From Bacteroidota bacterium (GTDB lineage Bacteria > Bacteroidota > Bacteroidia > Bacteroidales > VadinHA17), in NCBI GenBank assembly GCA_015222065.1, contig JADFUQ010000016.1:1-11731 (forward strand): a DNA stretch of 11,731 bases. Direction: 5' to 3'. The notes below the pieces were generated by a model. It searched no databases and had not been told where the DNA came from. It saw only the letters and a program-made list of their open reading frames with translations. Numbering within the stretch: the stretch's first letter is position 1; each line of letters opens with the position of its first letter. Of this stretch, positions 1 to 8,205 are shown in pieces. The translations under genes and the position numbers were made by a program.

Positions 1-2
1 TA

Positions 3-149
3 AAAGACAAAAGTTCACCCTGTGAAATAATTTTGCAAGCAAAATTACTTCGTATTTCACAGGGTAGAAAGTTTAAAGTGAAACAGAGCATAAGAAATTT
101 TGATCAATTTGTGAACCGGAACGAAGTGGAGCTCACCGAAGGTAATTAA
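3..149 (+). other. Open frame from left edge, possible gene tail (doubtful)
   Basis: The frame starting at base 3 is open for 48 codons to a TAA at 147-149, and no start codon is needed because it reaches the window edge. It would encode a basic, lysine-rich stretch ending in ELTEGN. I recognise no domain. Its first third is encoded by the palindrome at 17-65, which argues that the openness is accidental, or that the palindrome has extended a real gene. If real, it would end 20 bp before the next gene. I lean towards leader DNA rather than a gene. Confidence 0.15.
17..65. repeat. Nested palindrome, REP-like hairpin
   Basis: A perfect 13-bp inverted repeat, ACCCTGTGAAATA at 17-29 and TATTTCACAGGGT at 53-65, encloses a second palindrome, TAATTTTGC at 28-36 and GCAAAATTA at 39-47 with a 2-nt centre. 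The outer and inner arms share two bases, so a folded strand would form one long imperfect hairpin. No T-run follows on the + strand. Read on the - strand, the bases at 16-1 are T-rich, so a terminator acting leftward is possible. The size and perfect arms also fit an extragenic REP-type or small mobile palindrome. The structure is seen directly; the role is inference. Confidence 0.6.
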
Positions 150-169
150 TCAAGTTAGGTTTTAAAAAT

Positions 170-2623
170 ATGAATATGAATTATTTGAAAAGAATTCTAC
201 TACCATTGATTGCTATATTATTGGTTATCAATGCAGGATGTAATAATAATAAAAATACATCAAAAGAAGGTCATAGTTTGCCTGAATCAACCGTATGGAA
301 GGTAATTGGTCCGGGCGGCGGGGGAGGTGTCTTCCTGCCTACAATAAGCCCGTTCGACGAAAATTTTGTATTTACACATTGCGATATGACGGGCGCATAT
401 GTTTCTTATGATGGCGGGAAAAACTGGCGTATGTTTAATTTGTGGACAGTGCCTGTTGACTTTGCGTTTGATCCGAATAATTCCAATACGGTATATGCCG
501 CCAATCGTGGTTATCGTCATAGCGAAGACCGTGGGTCAGGATTAAGCCTTCTTTACCGGTCAGAAGACAGGGGTAAACACTGGCGAATAATTTATCCTGA
601 TGTCAGTAAAGCAAAAAAAGCTGAGAGATTACAGAATTATGATTTTCTTCCATCAGAGCTTATTGAAGGAGCTTTGGACGGCTCAATTGATAAGATCGGT
701 ATTGATCCGGCAAACAGTCGCCGGATTTACCTCGGTTTATCTCCTTTGGTATCATATATTGGTAGTAGCGGAAAAAAAGACGATTCTAATACTGCCATGC
801 TTGTTTTATCAACAGATTATGGTGAAAACTGGGACCTGGTAGCTAAATTACCTGGAAAAAATGTTATAGCCATATTTCCGGGAAGCTTAGATGGGCGGTC
901 AGGTGAGGTTACCGTATTTACAGAAAGCGCCTGTGTTCGTATCAATGAAAGTACAGGTGAGATCACAGAACTCCCATTGCCGGTAAACCAAATGATAACG
1001 GTAGAAGGTGGAACAGGAGAACATGGAACCATGATTTATTTCTTGTCTCCCTTTAGACGCTCAAAGGATATAATTACAGGAGGCGTTTACTTCAGTAAGG
1101 ATTGGGGAGAAAACTGGATTGAAATAAATGAAGGACTGCTTAAAGGTATTGCTAAAGACAAGATGCCGGCTTTTCGAAGAGGCCTGGCAGTATGTGAATC
1201 AAAGCCGGAAGTAGCATATATTTCAATTACTAATCCAATTTCTCAGGAAAACAGTGCAATAGAGGAACAATATTGTATTTACAAAACAGAAAGTGCAGGA
1301 AAGAGCTGGGAACCGGTGTATCTGGCTTCCACGCCACGGGGTTATATTATCGATAATTTCAAAGGTTCCTGGATGGAACGTAGCTTTGATCCCGGATGGG
1401 GAGGCAGTCCTATTGATCTTGGTGTTGCCCCAACCAACCCTGATATTTGCTTCGCAGGTGATAACGGACGTGGTTATAAAACTACCGATGGCGGGAAATC
1501 CTGGGAACAGGTTTACAGCCAAAATCTGCCGGATGGCTCGGTTGCAAGCGGAGGTCTTGATGTAACCACTTGTTATGGAGTTCATTTCGATCCATTCGAC
1601 AAAGATCACTTTTTTATTACTTATACGGATATGGGGCTGTTCCATACATTTAATGGTGGGAAAAGCTGGTTTCATGCCATTAACGGAACACCTAGACCAT
1701 GGCAAAATACATGCTACTGGATCGGGTTTGATCCGGAGGTTAAAGGAAAGGTCTGGTCAGTATGGGCAAATGCACACGACCTGCCCAGGGATAAAATGTT
1801 TGGTGGTAATGGGTTCGACCGCTTTTTAGGCGGGGTGGCAGTTTCAGACGATGATGGTCGTACATGGCGCAAAAGCAATACAGGTTTACCTGAAAACTCG
1901 GTCTGTACCAATATTTTGATCGATCCTGACAGTCCTGCAGATTCAAGAACACTATATGTGAGTGTTTTCGATAAAGGTGTTTACAAATCGGTTGATGGAG
2001 GCAGGAATTGGAAGGAAGTAAATAACGGATTTGGTGATAACCTGTTTGCCTGGCAGATACACCGCAATTCTGACGGGCGATTGTTTGTATTGTTCAGTCG
2101 TGGCAAACGTGAAGGCAATACTGTGGATGGTGTAGTCTATTACAGCGATGATAATGCAGACAGTTGGGAATATTTATCACTTCCGGAAGGCGTTAACGGT
2201 GCGCACGATCTGCTCATTGACCCGGAGAATACTGAAAGGATGTACTTAAGTTGCTGGCCCCGCACTGTGGAAGGCAATGATATATGCGGTGGGGTTTATA
2301 AAACCGAGGATAGCGGAGCTACATGGAAGCAGGTTTTTGATGAAAGGATTCGTGTAAACTCGGCGGGATTGGATACAGATCAACCCAATATCATTTTTAT
2401 TAATACTTTTCAGAATGCAGCCTATAGAAGTGAAAATTTCGGCGAAAGCTGGAAAAGAATAGAAGGTTACAGGTTCAAATGGGGACAACGGGCTGTACCG
2501 GATATTCACAATCCCGGAATGCTTTATCTAACCACCTATGGGGGCAGTGTCTTTTACGGACCCGCTGCCGGTGTGCCAAATGCATTTGAAGATATTGAAA
2601 ATATGCCGGAGGGATGGTGGTAG
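170..2623 (+). CDS. Exported Asp-box beta-propeller lipoprotein (sialidase/GH74-like)
   Basis: This 817-residue protein starts with a basic residue pair (K7, R8), a hydrophobic stretch and a cysteine at residue 24, followed by Asn-rich sequence: a type II signal peptide. Residue -3 is Asn (N-A-G-C), which is unusual for a lipobox. No acidic surface-export signal follows the Cys, so periplasmic retention is as likely as surface display. Twelve Asp-box (BNR) motifs of the form S/T-x-D-x-G-x-x-W are visible, starting near residues 79, 131, 214, 309, 373, 438, 493, 559, 607, 659, 712 and 754. This implies one large or two stacked beta-propellers, as in GH74 enzymes, sialidases and sortilin-like folds. 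The N-terminal GPGGGGG followed by CDMTGAY resembles the opening blade of GH74-like proteins. Asp-boxes are structural and do not reveal the substrate, and no catalytic pair could be assigned. It is the first gene of the likely + strand operon. The ATG at 170 follows an A/T-rich leader; an in-frame ATG at 176 is an alternative start. Confidence 0.85.
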   Translation: MNMNYLKRILLPLIAILLVINAGCNNNKNTSKEGHSLPESTVWKVIGPGGGGGVFLPTISPFDENFVFTHCDMTGAYVSYDGGKNWRMFNLWTVPVDFAFDPNNSNTVYAANRGYRHSEDRGSGLSLLYRSEDRGKHWRIIYPDVSKAKKAERLQNYDFLPSELIEGALDGSIDKIGIDPANSRRIYLGLSPLVSYIGSSGKKDDSNTAMLVLSTDYGENWDLVAKLPGKNVIAIFPGSLDGRSGEVTVFTESACVRINESTGEITELPLPVNQMITVEGGTGEHGTMIYFLSPFRRSKDIITGGVYFSKDWGENWIEINEGLLKGIAKDKMPAFRRGLAVCESKPEVAYISITNPISQENSAIEEQYCIYKTESAGKSWEPVYLASTPRGYIIDNFKGSWMERSFDPGWGGSPIDLGVAPTNPDICFAGDNGRGYKTTDGGKSWEQVYSQNLPDGSVASGGLDVTTCYGVHFDPFDKDHFFITYTDMGLFHTFNGGKSWFHAINGTPRPWQNTCYWIGFDPEVKGKVWSVWANAHDLPRDKMFGGNGFDRFLGGVAVSDDDGRTWRKSNTGLPENSVCTNILIDPDSPADSRTLYVSVFDKGVYKSVDGGRNWKEVNNGFGDNLFAWQIHRNSDGRLFVLFSRGKREGNTVDGVVYYSDDNADSWEYLSLPEGVNGAHDLLIDPENTERMYLSCWPRTVEGNDICGGVYKTEDSGATWKQVFDERIRVNSAGLDTDQPNIIFINTFQNAAYRSENFGESWKRIEGYRFKWGQRAVPDIHNPGMLYLTTYGGSVFYGPAAGVPNAFEDIENMPEGWW

Positions 2624-2637
2624 TTGTGGAAGGGAAG

Positions 2638-2667
2638 AAGTGCCTAAAGTTAAAAGTGCCTAAAGTT
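2638..2667. repeat. 14-bp direct repeat, two copies
   Basis: AAGTGCCTAAAGTT occurs at 2638-2651 and again, identical, at 2654-2667, separated by AA (period 16). The repeat begins 15 bp after the propeller gene stop, in the 98-bp gap before the oxidoreductase gene. The rest of the gap is A/G-rich with no hairpin. It resembles in scale the micro-repeats found at the other gene ends in this window. Confidence 0.75.
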
Positions 2668-2721
2668 GGGAAGATAAGAAACAGGAAGAAAAAATACATC
2701 AAATAATTAAAATACAGGAAA

Positions 2722-4086
2722 ATGGAAAAAGAAAAGAAGAACATAAACAGGAGAGAATTTATTAACAAAGGTGCTAAACTGGCTATCGGCGTTTCTGCTT
2801 TTAGCATATTCCCTTACCGTTCTCTGGCAGGAAATACAGTTGATAAGTTAAAAGTAGCTCTGGTAGGAACCGGCAGCAGGGGGTCGGGGACCTGGGGCAA
2901 AAGCCTTGTCCAGCCATATAAAGACTATATAGAGCTGGTTGGATTATGTGACATTAATCCGAAACGTGTTGAATATGCAAAAAAGTATATCGGTACCAAT
3001 GCAACGACATATCTGGCTAAAGACTTTGACCGGATGGTTCAGGATACTAAACCAGATGCTGTAATTGTAACTACGGTAGATTGTTTCCACGCAAAATATT
3101 CTGTTAGGGCAATGGAGCTTGGTTGTAATGTTATTTGTGAAAAACCGCTGGCAACAGATGCTGAACAATGTCAGAAATTATTGGATACTGAACTAAAAAC
3201 CGGCAAGAAAATAATTACCACTTTCAATGTTAGACATCAGACCTCGGCTGAAGAGATCAAAAAGGTAATCGTTTCCGGAGAACTGGGTAATATAATTTCA
3301 GCAGAATTCCAGGAATACCTGGATATTAATCATGGCGCAAGTTATTATAGACGCTGGCACGGTAAATCCAGGTTCTCAGGAACATTATTATGTACTAAGG
3401 CCTCTCATCATTTTGATCAGATGAATTGGTCTATAGATGCAGAACCAGTGGAGGTGAATGCTTTTGGTCGAGTGGCTTATTATGGCAAAAACAATTCGTT
3501 CCGGTATAGAAATTGCCGGGGATGTCCATTTGCAGAAAAATGCGATTTTTACTGGGATATTACAAAAGATCAAAGGTCTATGGACATGTACGTCGCCTGT
3601 GAAAAAGAAGATGGCTATTTGAGAGATGGTTGTGTTTGGGATAATGATAATGACACCTATGATACGATGACGGTAGAGGTTAAATATAATAATGGTGTTT
3701 TACTCAGTTATTCATTAAACGCTTTTTTACCTTATGAGGGACAACGGATCGCGTTCAATGGTGAGAAAGGCAGGCTGGATGTTAGATTGTATCACCGCCA
3801 ACCATGGGATGTTGAACACAACTCCGATTTTCGTTTAACTAAGAATTTTAGTAATACAAAGACATGGCATATAAAGCCTGGTGAGGGAGGACACGGAGGT
3901 GCTGACGAAAAGTTGAAAGATAAGCTTTTCAAACCCAACCAGAGCGATCCACTTGGAAAGATGGCAGGAAGCCGGGCTGGTGTAATGGCAAGTTTGATTG
4001 GTATCGCAGCACGTCAATCTATTGAAACGGGTAAGAGAATTAAAATAGCTGATCTGATTGACTTCCCCCTTACATGGCGAGAATAA
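2722..4086 (+). CDS. Gfo/Idh/MocA-family oxidoreductase with Tat-type signal
   Basis: This 454-residue protein is predicted to be an NAD(P)-dependent dehydrogenase or oxidoreductase of a sugar or sugar acid. The N-terminus has a twin-arginine motif (R10-R11-E-F-I) followed by a hydrophobic segment to about residue 30, consistent with Tat export of a folded, cofactor-loaded enzyme. The Rossmann fold follows: beta strand VALVGTGSRG with the glycine motif at 49-54, CDINP at 76-80, and the family-typical EKP at 140-142 (K141 is the usual active-site lysine). The C-terminal alpha/beta domain contains KASHHFDQMNW near 226-236, likely catalytic or substrate-contacting. An insertion carries C265-x2-C268-x5-C274, with further cysteines at 293 and 304; many members of this subfamily carry a similar cluster, perhaps a metal site. 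It lies 98 bp after the propeller gene and 42 bp before the KDG kinase gene. The family is certain; the substrate cannot be read from sequence. The precedent for export is Zymomonas glucose-fructose oxidoreductase, which keeps its NADP bound. Confidence 0.9.
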   Translation: MEKEKKNINRREFINKGAKLAIGVSAFSIFPYRSLAGNTVDKLKVALVGTGSRGSGTWGKSLVQPYKDYIELVGLCDINPKRVEYAKKYIGTNATTYLAKDFDRMVQDTKPDAVIVTTVDCFHAKYSVRAMELGCNVICEKPLATDAEQCQKLLDTELKTGKKIITTFNVRHQTSAEEIKKVIVSGELGNIISAEFQEYLDINHGASYYRRWHGKSRFSGTLLCTKASHHFDQMNWSIDAEPVEVNAFGRVAYYGKNNSFRYRNCRGCPFAEKCDFYWDITKDQRSMDMYVACEKEDGYLRDGCVWDNDNDTYDTMTVEVKYNNGVLLSYSLNAFLPYEGQRIAFNGEKGRLDVRLYHRQPWDVEHNSDFRLTKNFSNTKTWHIKPGEGGHGGADEKLKDKLFKPNQSDPLGKMAGSRAGVMASLIGIAARQSIETGKRIKIADLIDFPLTWRE

Positions 4087-4128
4087 TTTAAGTATTCATT
4101 AAAGTTCAAAACATTTAATCTTTTTATC

Positions 4129-5160
4129 ATGAAGAAAATTGTCACATTTGGTGAAGTAATGTTGCGTTTGGCAACTCCTGATTATTTAAGATTTTCTCAG
4201 TCATCACATCTTGTATCAACTTTTGGGGGAGGAGAAGCTAATGTGGCTGTATCGCTTGCCTCTTATGGAATACCAGTTGATTTTATTACATGTTTACCGG
4301 GAAACGATATAGGATATTGGTGTGAGAAAGAGATAAAAAAGCATGGTGTGTGTACAAAAAATATTGTTTGGAGTGGTGAAAGACTTGGAATATATTTTCT
4401 TGAAACCGGTGCAGTCAGCCGGGGAAGCAATGTAATTTATGACAGGGCTCATTCTGCTGTTTCAGAGATTAGCCCGGGAAAAATTAACTGGGACGAGGTT
4501 TTTAGTGATGCACAATGGTTTCATTGGACGGGGATTACACCTGCCATTTCTGAAAATGCTGCACAAATTTGTTTAGAGGCTGTAAAAAAAGCCCGTGAAA
4601 AAGGTTTAACGGTTTCGTGTGATCTGAATTTCAGAAAGAAGCTTTGGAAATGGGGTAAGAGTGCCGGAGAGATCATGCCTGATCTGGTAAAGGAATGTGA
4701 CATAATTCTGGGGAATGAAGAAGATGCCGAAAAAGTATTTGGGATAAAGCCCGAAGGAGTTGATGTGGTCAAGGGAGAAATAAAAGCAAGTGCATATGAA
4801 TCAGTGGCAAAACAACTTATGAAGAAATTCCCGAAAGCAAAAAAAGTAATTATTACACTACGGGGTTCCATAAATGCAAATCATAACACCTGGTCCGGAG
4901 TATTATTCAATGGAAGAAAATTATTAGAGTCCCCCGAATATCAGATTACTCATATTGTTGACCGGGTTGGTGGTGGAGACTCTTTTATGGCAGGTTTGAT
5001 TTATGGTCTGATTACATATAAAGATGATCAGAAAGCATTGGAATTTGCTGTAGCTGCTTCATGCCTGAAACATACTGTTTATGGTGATTTTAATCTGGTA
5101 TCTGTTAATGAAGTTGAAAAGCTTATGACAGGTGATACCTCTGGTCGTGTTTCAAGATAA
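4129..5160 (+). CDS. kdgK: 2-keto-3-deoxygluconate kinase (PfkB family)
   Basis: This 343-residue cytoplasmic sugar kinase of the ribokinase/PfkB family would phosphorylate 2-keto-3-deoxygluconate with ATP to KDPG, the entry to the lower Entner-Doudoroff steps. Visible signatures are the N-terminal VTFGEVMLRL, the substrate-binding FGGGEANVAVSLA near residues 32-44, the glycine-rich CLPGND near 55-60, SCDLNFRKKLW in the middle, and the C-terminal PfkB motif DRVGGGDSFMAG with catalytic base D284. GGGD replaces the commoner GAGD. Length fits the family (about 310-345). Bacteroidota KDG kinases usually sit next to a KDPG aldolase; here that aldolase is convergent at 8206-8880, beyond the FAD protein. 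Related PfkB kinases acting on fructose, ribose or 2-keto-3-deoxygalactonate cannot be excluded, but the aldolase context favours KDG. Its stop lies 4 bp before the next ATG, implying translational coupling. Confidence 0.85.
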   Translation: MKKIVTFGEVMLRLATPDYLRFSQSSHLVSTFGGGEANVAVSLASYGIPVDFITCLPGNDIGYWCEKEIKKHGVCTKNIVWSGERLGIYFLETGAVSRGSNVIYDRAHSAVSEISPGKINWDEVFSDAQWFHWTGITPAISENAAQICLEAVKKAREKGLTVSCDLNFRKKLWKWGKSAGEIMPDLVKECDIILGNEEDAEKVFGIKPEGVDVVKGEIKASAYESVAKQLMKKFPKAKKVIITLRGSINANHNTWSGVLFNGRKLLESPEYQITHIVDRVGGGDSFMAGLIYGLITYKDDQKALEFAVAASCLKHTVYGDFNLVSVNEVEKLMTGDTSGRVSR

Positions 5161-5164
5161 ATAA

Positions 5165-8158
5165 ATGTCTGATATGAAACGAAGAAATTTTATTAAAACC
5201 ACGGCAACAGGTTCTGCTTTAATCGTTAGTTCAGGATTATGGGCAATCGACCAGCCCCGGGGACAAGTTCCCGGTAAAATAAAATATTGTTTTCAATCTG
5301 AACGGGATATACCAATTGTTTATAAGGTTGATGTAGTAGTGGTTGGCGGCTCAACTGCCGGAGTGGCAGCAGCTGTTAAAGCTGCTCAAAGCGGTGCCTC
5401 GGTATTTTTGGCAGCTCAGGAGCCTTATTTGGGAGAAGATATTTGTGGAAATTACCGTTTTTGGCTGCAAAAGGAAAAAGCAAAAAATACAGAACTGGGA
5501 GAAAAGATTTTTGGCAACGGATTACCCACCCCTATGCACGTAAAAAGGATTCTTGATAATGAATTAATTGAAAATGATATCGACTTTCTTTATTCAAGTT
5601 ATGTTACGGATATTATAGTTGATGAAAAAGATATACCTGCCGGTGTTGTAATTTCAAACAGGAATGGAAGGCATGCAATACTGTCCAAAGTAATTATTGA
5701 TGCAACACCTCGTGCAATGGTTACCAGAATGACAAATGCCCGGTTCATGAACTATCCGTCCGGCAAACAGCAATTTAGCTTTATCGTTGTTGGAAATAAT
5801 AAAAAACCGGGATTGCAGGTTGAAGATATGCCCGAATCAATAAAAATTGAGGACAAAAGCTATTCTGCCCTAAAATATACAATTGATATAGAGATGACAG
5901 ATGGTTCCTGGTTTTCATTTGCTGAAGCTGAACAAATTGCCCGGGACCTTACCTGGGACTCAAATCAGGTTGATTCTGCAGACTTACTTTTTCAAATTCC
6001 ACCTGACAACATGGTTGGACAAAAACGTTGGAATAAGGAAGATGTCAATATTGAAGAAATTAGTTTGAAGGTGTTCCAACCAAGAAATGTGAAAAGAGTA
6101 TTTGCTTTAAATGGTTGTGCTGACATATCAGAAAAAGCAGTTGAAACCCTTTTGCAACCCGCCGGATTAATCAGAATTGGCGAACGCATTGGAGAATATT
6201 GTGCTGTTTTAGCTTCTAATACTCCTGAGTTTAAGGGTGTTGTGGTACCGGGCAAACAGAACTTAACCGTTGGTAATGGAGATATTGGTGAATTACTGGA
6301 AGGATTACGTCCTTCGTTAAATATTGGCCATTTGAAAGCTGAAGCAACAACATTACCTGTTTTAGGTGAATATGATGTTGTTGTAATGGGAGGGGGCACA
6401 GCAGGTGCTCCGGCAGGCATAGGTGCTGCAAGGCAGGGAGCTTCAACTTTGGTTCTCGACTATATGCATGGAATGGGTGGTATTGGTACATTAGGAATGA
6501 TTGGCCGCTATTTTCACGGATATCGTGAAGGATTTACCAATGAAGTTGATAATGGGGTGAAAGCTATTGGTGGTGATAATCCGCGTAAAAAAGAAAAACT
6601 GTTTGAATGGGTGTTTGATTGGAAAACCGAATGGTTCAGGTCTGAAATTAGAAAAGCAGGAGGCGAAATCTGGTTTGGAGTTATTGGATGTGGTGCCTAT
6701 GTTGAAGATGGACAGGTGAAAGGTGTAGTAGTAGCTACACCAAATGGCAAAGGTGTAGTTTTAGGGCACACTGTAATTGATTCAACAGGAAGTGCCGATA
6801 TTGCAATTGCCGCAGGCGCCGGTTACAGTTATACAGATGGAATGTCTGTTGCCGTTCAGGGTGCCGGGTTGCCTCCAAAGAAACCAAACGATTTTTATAA
6901 TAATACTGACTGGACTTTCACCAATGATACCGACCTGTTAGATGTCTGGAGGACTTTTGTAGTAGGTAAAGAGAAGTTCAAAGATCAGTATGATATTGGT
7001 AAACTACCACAAACACGGGAAAGACGACGGGTAATCGGTGATTTTACGGTTTCGGTTTTGGATGTTTATAACAGCAGGACTTACCCTGATACAATTTCTA
7101 TACATAAAAGTTCATTTGACACCCACGGATTTACTATTGACCCGTTTTTTACACTGAAACCACCGGCACATAGCGGCGTAGATGTAATTGCTTACGTTCC
7201 TTTTCGTGCCCTTCTACCAAAAGGGCTTGAAGGAATTATAGTTACAGGTTTAGGCGCCAGTGCCCATCGCGATGCAATGCCGGTTATTCGAATGCAGCCC
7301 TGCCTGCAAAATCAGGGTTACGCTGTCGGCCGGGCAGCAGCAATAGCTGCACAAAAAAACCAAAAAATCAGGTACATTGATATTAAAGCCCTTCAAAAAG
7401 AACTGTTTAAAATTGGCAGTTTACCAAAAAGTGTTATTACCGATAAAGACAACTATCCTCCTGCAAACGAAAAAATTCAGGAAGCAGCTAAAACAGTTGT
7501 TAACGACATGGAAGGGCTGGAGATATTGCTTTGGCAAAAAGAAAAAGCTATCCCTGCCTTAACCGACCAATATTACTTTGCTCAAAATGAGGCACATAAA
7601 CTGGTTTATGCCCTGATTCTCGGAATGCTGGACAATGATACAGGTTGGAAAACATTGAAAAACAGTGTTGAAAATATTAAAGATTGGGATATTGGTTGGA
7701 ACTACACGGGAATGGGGCAATTTGGGTTAAGTATGAGCTACATTGATAGTTTAATAATCGCACTTGGAAAAAGTAAAAAGCGTGAAGCAATTCCATGTAT
7801 TATACGAATGGCAAAAATGCTTACTTCCGAAAGCTATTTTTCTCATTTCAGGGCGGTTGCTATTGCCCTGGAAACCATAGCCGGCGCAGAAGGGGCAAAA
7901 ATATTGTATGACTTATTAATGCTTCCGGGTGTAATGGGCCATTCAATGCCTGATATTCATTCAGCTAAAAGGAATACTCCGCCAGGCGAAACTGATACCA
8001 GCACCAGGAATAATTCTTTAAGGGAATTAATCCTTGGACGGGCATTGTTCAAATGCGGTGATTATGATGGAGTAGGGAATCAAATTCTTCAGAAATATTC
8101 AAAAGATTTAAGGGGACATTATTACAGGCATGCTACCGGAGTTTTACAAATATTTTAA
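5165..8158 (+). CDS. Tat-type protein with two tandem FAD-dependent oxidoreductase modules
   Basis: This 997-residue protein opens with a near-consensus twin-arginine signal (KRRNFIK at 5-11) and a hydrophobic segment ending near residue 27. Two FAD/NAD(P) Rossmann modules of the FAD_oxidored type follow. Module 1 starts at VDVVVVGGSTAG (glycines at 61-66) and ends with a C-terminal piece near 310-345. Module 2 starts at DVVVMGGGTAG (409-414) and ends near 735 with a family-typical GLGASAHRDAMPVIRMQP region. At the end of the second beta strand, module 2 has an acidic D432, expected to bind the FAD ribose, whereas the equivalent position in module 1 is A84 and is followed by PYLGED. Module 1 may therefore bind FAD differently or not at all. 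Residues about 755-997 look all-helical, possibly HEAT-like. The start at 5165 is 4 bp after the kinase stop; ATG at 5174 is an alternative that keeps the RR motif. The substrate is unknown; a sugar or sugar-acid oxidation is inferred from neighbours. Confidence 0.8.
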   Translation: MSDMKRRNFIKTTATGSALIVSSGLWAIDQPRGQVPGKIKYCFQSERDIPIVYKVDVVVVGGSTAGVAAAVKAAQSGASVFLAAQEPYLGEDICGNYRFWLQKEKAKNTELGEKIFGNGLPTPMHVKRILDNELIENDIDFLYSSYVTDIIVDEKDIPAGVVISNRNGRHAILSKVIIDATPRAMVTRMTNARFMNYPSGKQQFSFIVVGNNKKPGLQVEDMPESIKIEDKSYSALKYTIDIEMTDGSWFSFAEAEQIARDLTWDSNQVDSADLLFQIPPDNMVGQKRWNKEDVNIEEISLKVFQPRNVKRVFALNGCADISEKAVETLLQPAGLIRIGERIGEYCAVLASNTPEFKGVVVPGKQNLTVGNGDIGELLEGLRPSLNIGHLKAEATTLPVLGEYDVVVMGGGTAGAPAGIGAARQGASTLVLDYMHGMGGIGTLGMIGRYFHGYREGFTNEVDNGVKAIGGDNPRKKEKLFEWVFDWKTEWFRSEIRKAGGEIWFGVIGCGAYVEDGQVKGVVVATPNGKGVVLGHTVIDSTGSADIAIAAGAGYSYTDGMSVAVQGAGLPPKKPNDFYNNTDWTFTNDTDLLDVWRTFVVGKEKFKDQYDIGKLPQTRERRRVIGDFTVSVLDVYNSRTYPDTISIHKSSFDTHGFTIDPFFTLKPPAHSGVDVIAYVPFRALLPKGLEGIIVTGLGASAHRDAMPVIRMQPCLQNQGYAVGRAAAIAAQKNQKIRYIDIKALQKELFKIGSLPKSVITDKDNYPPANEKIQEAAKTVVNDMEGLEILLWQKEKAIPALTDQYYFAQNEAHKLVYALILGMLDNDTGWKTLKNSVENIKDWDIGWNYTGMGQFGLSMSYIDSLIIALGKSKKREAIPCIIRMAKMLTSESYFSHFRAVAIALETIAGAEGAKILYDLLMLPGVMGHSMPDIHSAKRNTPPGETDTSTRNNSLRELILGRALFKCGDYDGVGNQILQKYSKDLRGHYYRHATGVLQIF

Positions 8159-8195
8159 ATCCGTGAAAATCTGTGTTATCTGTGTCATCCATGTT
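8159..8195. repeat. 9-bp tandem repeat at convergent gene junction
   Basis: Directly after the stop of the FAD protein lie four units: ATCCGTGAAA (8159-8168), ATCTGTGTT (8169-8177), ATCTGTGTC (8178-8186) and ATCCATGTT (8187-8195). They fill most of the 47 bp between the two convergent genes. No intrinsic terminator hairpin is evident. A 7-bp inverted match (TCCGTGA at 8160-8166 and TCACGGA at 8213-8219) reaches into the end of the aldolase gene, but its loop is 46 nt. Confidence 0.75.
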
Positions 8196-8205
8196 CTATT
8201 TTACC

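Noticed and set aside
100..169. Bacteroidota promoter (TTG then TAnnTTTG) before the first gene
   Set aside because: Only a near match TCAATTTG with no well-spaced TTG was found; too weak to report.
1223..1705. 160-codon open frame on the - strand
   Set aside because: It lies wholly inside the propeller gene, lacks any recognisable domain, and the + frame there carries several Asp-boxes.
5992..6420. 142-codon open frame on the - strand
   Set aside because: Antisense to the FAD protein across the end of module 1 and start of module 2, where the + strand motifs are clear; composition is an antisense shadow.
5165..8158. Two FAD genes fused by a lost stop or sequencing error
   Set aside because: The frame is continuous, the linker near 345-400 is smooth coding sequence, only the N-terminus has a Tat signal, and spacing is regular; a natural tandem protein is more likely.
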